Shown here: positions 16,258 through 20,983 of the stretch, in pieces
Layout of the letters: each line of letters begins with the position of its first letter
Position numbering within the stretch: position 1 is the first letter of the stretch
Source: Mesostigma viride
Lineage: Eukaryota; Streptophyta; Mesostigmatophyceae; Mesostigmatales; Mesostigmataceae
Length of the DNA stretch: 20,983 nt
Assembly (NCBI GenBank): GCA_009746045.1
Contig: RPFO01000546.1
Coordinates: forward strand, 37,501 to 58,483
Direction of reading: 5' to 3'
The notes under the pieces: generated by a model
What the model saw: the letters and a program-made list of their open reading frames with translations, nothing else
What the model was told of the DNA's origin: nothing
The model's database searches: none
Program-made: the position numbers and the translations under genes

Positions 16258-16964
16258 CCATGGTCCTGACTGGACAGGACAAGAAGGAAATGAACAAATT
16301 AAAGCAGCACGAATTGGCAATGCGTTTGCTGCCCAAGCCGCTGCCACCCGGCAGCAAGGACCCGGAGAAGAAGGACTACTACGACGGCCTGGGGTACTGG
16401 TACGCGAAGACAGTGAGTTTCCTGGACAACGACCACGTTGCTACGTTGCGATTCAGTGGACACGGCTCGTCGGGAATGCCGGCCGTCCGTGATTTGATCC
16501 GGATTGCCCACGAGAAGAAGGTGGAGTGGGCGGACTTTTACAGCCGTTTGAAGGAACTCCTGGTGCCCGAGGGCCTGCTCAAGTCGATCAAAGATATGAT
16601 CCGGATCCTCACTTTTGAGGTGTCGGGCGACCCGGTCCAGGCGACACTGGCATTCGAGAGGATGCTGGAAGACACTACGTTGACTTTTCCAGACATTGAT
16701 TTCAGCGTCGTGCTTTTCCTGGGCAAGGCCCTCGCCAGTGGTGTGATTACTGACAGCAGTATCCAAGGCCTGGCACCCGTCCTGACAAAGGAAAAGCTGG
16801 AAAGCAGGACTGCCAGCTTTACTGCCATCCGGGAGGCCTTCGCCCTCGGTGGCGCGGCACAGGAATTGGCGGGAAGGGGATCTGCCACCAAGCCCGCGGG
16901 AACACCAAGCATCAGTGCTGTTTTTGGGGAGGGCGACAGACGCGAGAAGTGCCCGAGGTGCCAG

Positions 16965-17435
16965 AGTTAGACTGCGGTGGGATATATTGCTTGAGAACAC
17001 AGTGAATGCTGAGCAATGAATTGCTTGGTTCATTAGAAAATAGGTTTACCCTTTATCAACGTTCCTCTCACCGGCTGCGCCGCCAGTGACCGTTGGGTGC
17101 AGACCGTTGGCCCGAGGCCACGATGACAGGTAGCAGTCTAGTCACTGCATCGTGCGATCACAGATCAATGCACGCTGCAGTACGGTCCCTATCTAGGATA
17201 CTCTAGTACCGTCCAATGACAGGACACTACGTATACTGGGTACTGACATCTGTCACGTACCTCAGTACCCAAAGTACCTATCTAGGGAAACGTATGCGAC
17301 TCGACTAGCATTCCTATCTGCATAGCCCACGTGGTATTTATATTCACATACCAACGTAGGTTTACAAGGCTTATTCATACGTTGTATTCACAATGCCTTT
17401 GAGACTTAGTCTACAGCAAAGCATGGAGACTAACT
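16965..17435 (-). repeat. 3' LTR of element 2 (471 bp, inferred)
   Basis: On the minus strand it starts AGTTAGTCTCCATGC and ends CCGCAGTCTAACT, giving inverted ends AGTTAGnCT. The interior on the right begins CCA on the plus strand, as in element 1 (minus-strand TGG just before AGTTAG). The left limit is inferred from AGTTAG at 16965 coinciding with the abrupt end of gag. The partner LTR is outside the window, so the extent is not proven. Confidence 0.65.
17328..17342 (-). promoter_or_regulatory. CACGTG box and TATA box in the element 2 LTR
   Basis: On the minus strand TATAAATA (17335-17342) is followed closely by CACGTG (17328-17333), about 95 bp from the LTR start. CACGTG is also present in the element 1 LTR. 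This is a plausible core promoter of U3; no direct evidence. Confidence 0.4.
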
Positions 17436-17828
17436 CCAGTATTGTTTTATTATTTATTTCTTAATGCAGGTCTGCACCCCCAACATTATTGTTATTGTTT
17501 TTAAGTTGATTAGGGGTACAAAAGAGACATGGCTGGTTGAGCCAGGTTGGTTACAGCTGGCTGTTCTGGCCAGGTGTTATATTGCACATTAAATAAGGTG
17601 TACACAGCTGGCTGGTTTGGCCAGTTACTGAAGCACACATTAAGTAAATGGATACAAAGCTTGTGTCCTCAAGCTGCAAATGGATACAAATCTGACCTAG
17701 CCAGCACTCACACCCCACAACGAATGTGTTGAATTTTATGGCGCCCAGCAGCTATCGCTGTGGTAAGGGGGTGTGGTGGTTGTGTACTGTGCTATGGCCA
17801 GTCATTTATTCAAACACTGACTCTGATA
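17436..17828 (-). other. 3' untranslated region of element 2
   Basis: Non-coding sequence between RNase H and the LTR. Next to the LTR on the minus strand is an A-rich run (AATAATAAAACAATACTGG), a poor polypurine tract. The phrase TGGCTGGTT/GGCTGGTTTGGCCAG is repeated near 17530 and 17610. Confidence 0.45.
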
Positions 17829-18326
17829 TCATAGGGGTTCATGTTCTGAAAGAGGAGCTGGTACTGTGGCCAGCAGCATCCCAGCTTCGGTTAGAGCGTC
17901 TGCTGGGTTTTCTCATCCCACATGAGTCCAGCTGGAAAGTAGGTGCCTCCTGTTTGAGGATCACCCAATCCAGGTCAGTGTGGACAGCAGCAGAAACAGA
18001 TTTCTTGGTTAGAAAACTGATCACAGATAGCTGTCAGTATAGAGATGTGAGATGACATTGCATGTGCTGCCTGCCTGGGTTTGTAGCCAGGTGAGCATGT
18101 GCTGCAGGGAACGAGCATGCAATGCAGCAGACACCACAGCACGACATTCAGCTGAGTTGCTGCTGCCAGGTTTTCTGCGGTGTAGCCTGCTGTACCAGGA
18201 AGTGAGGGACATGTAATCTGACCTGTTGGTGAGAAAAAACAGCCCTGATTCCCGTGCCCCCATCTGATTGATTGTTCTGCTCTCCATGGAGCTGTCCATG
18301 ACACTGTGGATGTGGATGTCTTCCAT
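17829..18326 (-). pseudogene. RNase H remnant of element 2
   Basis: MDSSMESRT, LTSWYSRL and SAECRAVVSAALHA on the minus strand match element 1's VDSSMDSRK, SWYSRLQ and IAECRAICEGLHTA, covering the first Asp and the Glu of the active site. The third Asp is in YTDS, near a TAG-ended frame at 18021. Beyond it the match continues in other frames (TDLDWVILK vs RDLDYLLLK; NPADALTEAG vs NPADALTKLE) and ends at TGA 17829. At least two frame breaks make it non-functional. Confidence 0.8.
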
Positions 18327-18429
18327 CAGATTCAGGCCATGGAGGATGAGGGGGGGCAGTCATGACAACTTCCTGATGTGACTGCATTTTATTTGACTAG
18401 AACATCATGGGTGACCCTGCTGATGACAG

Positions 18430-19130
18430 CTAAGGGAGCCCCACAGATGGCTGACCACCACCCCAGTTTGCCCTGAACAGTGGCACACATGTGTAAGGGG
18501 AGGCAGGTGTGTGCAGCAGATCTAGACAATCTTGGAATATTCTGCAGGAGGAGAGAGAGCAGACCCATTGATCTGGCTGCCTGTGCAGCTGCAACATGAT
18601 GCCACAGAACTGGATGGGGGTTGTGCTCAATTCCACCTGTTTGCCAATCTCATATGATTCCTGGACCTGCTGAATAAAGGTTTCCACCTCAGCTCTAGGC
18701 CCACAAATGAGTTGGTCATCTCCATGCCACACAAAGAACAGCAGTCCAGAGGGGGTGGGTACAACAAAAAAGCATGGGTCCAGGTCATCATACGTGGCCT
18801 TGAGCTTTTTGAATACTTCCTCTGCTGAGTCTCTGAAAATTTTTGGGGCACTGACAAGCCCTTCCACCCCAATGTTGATGATAAGGTGGGGCTCATCAAT
18901 GTAAGGTTTCCACACAGCTGGGGTGTCTACCACGTACACCTTCCCTTTCCACACAGATTCAGCCTTTTCTGGGTCCCCCCTGAGGAAGGCCCTTTTAATA
19001 TCAGTGGCTTTGCAGACATAGTCTTGGCCTGCATTGAGGTTGTGGAGGAATAGGGAGAGCATGATCCTGAGTGAGGTTTGTTGCAGCCCAGGTGTGTAGT
19101 TTCCCCTTTTGGCAGTGTGGATGTCCCCTT
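18430..19130 (-). pseudogene. Reverse transcriptase remnant of element 2
   Basis: The frame from about 19130 down reads NYTPGLQQTSLRIML, then motif A ATDIKRAFLRGD, VEGLVSAPKIFRDS, DLDPCFFV, the catalytic FVWHGDDQLICG and FCGIML. All align with element 1 (LYTPGML, IDFKRAFLKGD, LEGLRSSPIIW, PVDPCLF, LHGDDLHLLG, FCGM). The frame joins the upstream retropepsin-like frame only after a one-base break at the CCCCTTTT run 19103-19110 (AAAAGGGG on the minus strand). The C-terminal connection to RNase H is decayed. Confidence 0.85.
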
Positions 19131-19955
19131 TAATTCTGTGACACATGGTCTGGCATGGAAGATTGGGGAGCCCACTTTTTGTGGTTTTTGTTTGAGAACA
19201 AATTTTAATCTGAGCTTTTTGGCTCCCTCTGGCACGTCCCATGAAGGGGTGACAGGAGGTTTGTATTGAGGGTTTTTGGGGTTGGGCAGGACCCATTCCT
19301 GCCTGGCTTGGTGGACAATGGCCATCAGCCACTTGGTAAACCCTTTTTGTGTTTTGCATTCTTGTATGACGTGGGAGATTTGGTGGGGTGAGTGCATGGC
19401 TATGTCCCACTTACCCAGCCCAAAGGCTGAGGGATGGAGGAACTGGCTGTGCACTAACTTGTCCAGATCAGGGATCTCCCCTGGTGCATACTGAGTGTTG
19501 ACTGCCTTGATGACAGCATCCATACCAGGGACAATACTGGAGAGAGGGATTTTAAAGTGGTCCAGAGGAACTGCACCCACCCCTGTGACACTGAGCTCAT
19601 TAGCTGAGATAAGCACCCCAGGATAGGATACAAAAGGTTCCCCCAACAAGGTGTTACCAGAGTACCCCTCCACCACCTGGAAGGGTGTCTGAATACCAAG
19701 TATAGGGAGCATCACTTGTCCCACTACATCCAGTGAGCTTTGGCCTGAGAAATCCTGCACCCGTGCCCAAAATGAAGGTGCAATCTCAAGACCAGGGATG
19801 GCTTGTGCACTGATCACACTGACCTGTGCCTGAGTGTCTATTGCCAGGGTCCAGGGGTCCTGACTAGTGCACACAGCTGAGACTTTTGCCAACCCTGCGG
19901 CCACAGCAGCTTGTTGCTTATGTGACCTGTGTAATGCTTGCAAGGCGACTGCCAA
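19111..19955 (-). pseudogene. Retropepsin-like domain and RT N-terminal part of element 2
   Basis: Residue numbers from 19955. LAIDTQAQVSVIS (Asp40) and NTLLGEPFV (101-109) are the two halves of a retropepsin-like fold, with VVEGYSG between, as in element 1. The Gly of DTG is Gln here. RKLRLKFVLKQK-like sequence and PCVTELKG continue into the RT N-terminus. The retropepsin-like domain lies after integrase, as in element 1. The frame differs from integrase upstream and from RT downstream, so this copy is broken on both sides. Confidence 0.8.
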
Positions 19956-20983
19956 TCTTGACCTCAGAGCGGGAGGTTGGCAGACAATTTGTGCCTTGGG
20001 GCTGAGCTAATGCTTCCAACCCAGCTACCTCGTGCCTGGTTAAGCAATCCCCAGGTTGTGAAGTGGGCCTGGCTTCACTGAGGGTGGAAGGGTTCACAGA
20101 GGGTGCTGTGGTGCTGTCAACAGCAGTAATTGGTGGCTCAGAGCTACTGCTGGGCATGCTGGAGTTGCCAGATAGAAGTAGTGAGTCCATGCTTAAAGAC
20201 TCTTCCCCAGGCACGTCTGCCATGGGAGAATAATACTTCTTAATTCTATGACAGCTCACCCTGTGACGCTTCCCATTGATATTGTGCTTGACCTCCACGG
20301 TCTTGCTGTTTTTGGTAAATCCACGGATGGTAACTGGACCTAGCCAAGTTCCAACCTTACCAAAGCTGTTTTCCTTGTAATAGAGAACTTGATCACCTTT
20401 TTGGAATACTGGCCTGGAATGGGTTTTATCTTTTTCTGCCAGTTTTGCTGAGGTTTGTGCACGTGCAGTGTTGTACAGTGCTATCACCTCTGGGGGATAT
20501 ACACCTGCCTGCAGGCCTGCTGGGATTACTTCACCCCACGTGGCATGCAAGACAGGTCTCATGTTTAGGGTTGTGCACATTTCATGACACCAGAGTGCCC
20601 TGTCACAATAGACCCCTGAAGTAGCATCCTTGGAAGGATTTTTGGCTAGTAGGGTTTTGACAGATCTGATGGTTCTTTCAATGACCCCCTGACCCTCATG
20701 ATCTTCCAGCCCAGCAATCTCTATTGCTTCACACCCTTCCAGGTCAGTCAGACAAGAAAATTGTTGATCAAGCAAAATTCTGTCAACTGGGTAGAATCTG
20801 GGTAAAGCAATCATGAGTGCAACACGTAGCTGCCCTGCAGACATGCCAGGTAGGGGTTCCATTACTGTGAACCTGGACCATGAGTCTTTTAGGATCAGGT
20901 AGGGTTGGACATCTTTGTTGATGTGCATCACATCCCCCACTATCATGCCCCTAGTGGTGAAAGGACGTTGCAAGTAGCGGGTC
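19918..20983 (-). CDS. Integrase core and C-terminus of element 2 (partial, runs off the right edge)
   Basis: Would insert element DNA into the genome. The frame is open to the window end, so the N-terminus and zinc-binding part are outside. Numbering from the TTG at 20973: Asp14 in VGDVMHI, Asp69 in RILLDQQFS and Glu99 in GQGVIERTIRSVKTL form the DDE triad. Spacing from the second Asp to Glu is 29 residues, shorter than the usual 35. The GVIER..RSVKTL phrase parallels the Copia GVAER motif. A C-terminal domain (VFQKGDQVLYYKE, WLGPVTI, HRIKKYYSP) follows, then a Ser/Pro/Thr-rich linker that ends at TAA after the frame leaves the retropepsin-like phase. No internal stop is seen in the domain itself. 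Confidence 0.85.
   Translation of the reverse strand, partial: TRYLQRPFTTRGMIVGDVMHINKDVQPYLILKDSWSRFTVMEPLPGMSAGQLRVALMIALPRFYPVDRILLDQQFSCLTDLEGCEAIEIAGLEDHEGQGVIERTIRSVKTLLAKNPSKDATSGVYCDRALWCHEMCTTLNMRPVLHATWGEVIPAGLQAGVYPPEVIALYNTARAQTSAKLAEKDKTHSRPVFQKGDQVLYYKENSFGKVGTWLGPVTIRGFTKNSKTVEVKHNINGKRHRVSCHRIKKYYSPMADVPGEESLSMDSLLLSGNSSMPSSSSEPPITAVDSTTAPSVNPSTLSEARPTSQPGDCLTRHEVAGLEALAQPQGTNCLPTSRSEVKIGSRLASITQVT

Larger units (their letters stand above)
15011..16964 (+). mobile_element. Element 3: truncated plus-strand LTR element remnant
   Basis: It begins with an AGTTAG LTR-like end and carries a gag related to that of element 1. It is cut at its 3' side where element 2 begins. No pol is left. 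The 647-bp miniature element sits inside its gag. The order of events follows from nesting: element 3 first, then element 2 and the miniature element in either order. Confidence 0.6.
15566..16970 (+). pseudogene. gag: Gag of element 3, interrupted by an insertion and truncated at the zinc knuckle
   Basis: An ATG at 15566 opens a frame (MARGRAAPSAETDAM) that runs into the inserted element at 15611 and stops at once. The same frame resumes exactly after the insertion (MVLTGQDKKEM from 16260) and runs 236 codons. The two parts meet in phase at the duplicated CCATG. The core (LGYWYAKTVSFLDNDHVATL, WADFYSRLKELL, ALAFERMLED, SFTAIREAF) follows the same pattern as the element 1 gag core. It ends KCPRCQS-stop: the CX2C of a zinc knuckle is present, but the rest is replaced. 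The TAG stop is part of AGTTAG, the first bases of the element 2 LTR. It is therefore broken twice by later insertions. Confidence 0.8.
16965..20983 (-). mobile_element. Element 2: decayed Copia-related element, 5' part beyond the window
   Basis: Minus-strand remains in the order integrase, retropepsin-like domain, RT, RNase H, then a 3' LTR at 16965-17435. Frame breaks lie between integrase and the retropepsin-like domain (about 19930-19955), before RT (about 19103-19110) and within RNase H. About 390 bp of non-coding sequence separate RNase H from the LTR. It appears to sit inside the zinc-knuckle codons of element 3 gag. Its domain order matches element 1, and it supplies the integrase core that element 1 lacks. 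Gag and the 5' LTR are off the right edge. Confidence 0.85.

Noticed and set aside
15011-17435. Ordinary cut-and-paste DNA transposon with 87-bp terminal inverted repeats
   Set aside because: No transposase and no matching target duplication (GGTAG vs CCAGT); the ends equal LTR ends and the right repeat is explained as the LTR of element 2.
16965-17440. Solo LTR with CCAG duplication
   Set aside because: CCAG follows the LTR on the right, but the sequence beyond does not continue the gag zinc knuckle; it leads into the 3' region and RNase H of element 2, so the LTR belongs to that element.

Overview
This is nuclear-type eukaryotic DNA made almost entirely of mobile elements and simple repeats. 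I see no convincing host gene, rRNA or intact tRNA gene. Support for a eukaryote comes from LTR retrotransposons, long tetra- and pentanucleotide microsatellites, minisatellites and a two-unit CCCTAAA (TTTAGGG-type) telomere-like motif. That motif fits a plant, green alga or another protist lineage using TTTAGGG telomeres. The species cannot be fixed from this window.

Layout. 1-4677: gene-free sequence with a TACG-rich palindrome cluster (1150-1300), a CCCA microsatellite, a 42-bp minisatellite (1633-1880), a 12-mer/pentamer CAATT array (3334-3700) and a second, inverted copy of the 42-bp minisatellite (3743-3930). 4683-12232: element 1, a Copia-related LTR retrotransposon on the minus strand. 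Its 643-bp LTRs differ at two positions, and a 5-bp duplication (ATAAG) flanks it. Read 5' to 3' on the minus strand it holds an unrecognised ORF1, a gag with a CCHC zinc knuckle, a leaky-looking UGA (TGACTAG), the start of pol, an integrase C-terminus whose catalytic core is missing, a retropepsin-like domain, a reverse transcriptase (RT) and an RNase H. 12240-13280: short tandem and hairpin repeats. 14044-15010: a compound GGTA/TATG microsatellite. 15011 to about 16964: remains of a plus-strand element (element 3) with a related gag, whose 5' end is interrupted by a 647-bp miniature element. 16965 to the right edge: element 2, a decayed minus-strand relative of element 1 that keeps the integrase catalytic core.

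How the parts relate. Elements 1 and 2 share an unusual pol order, integrase then retropepsin-like domain then RT then RNase H; in Copia the protease normally precedes integrase. In both, the expected Asp-Thr-Gly is altered (DTN, DTQ) and the RT catalytic box is HGDD rather than YVDD. Element 1 LTRs, the element 2 LTR and the miniature element all end in AG..CT (AGTTAG...CTAA[A/C]T), not the usual TG..CA. The two elements with both ends visible have exact 5-bp target duplications. Element 2 seems to have landed in the zinc-knuckle codons of the element 3 gag, and the miniature element landed near that gag's start. The miniature element has two identical terminal repeats that are each perfect 206-bp palindromes. 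My reading is a family of divergent Copia-like elements with non-canonical ends, UGA-punctuated polyproteins and non-autonomous derivatives. Parts of this are inference and are marked so.
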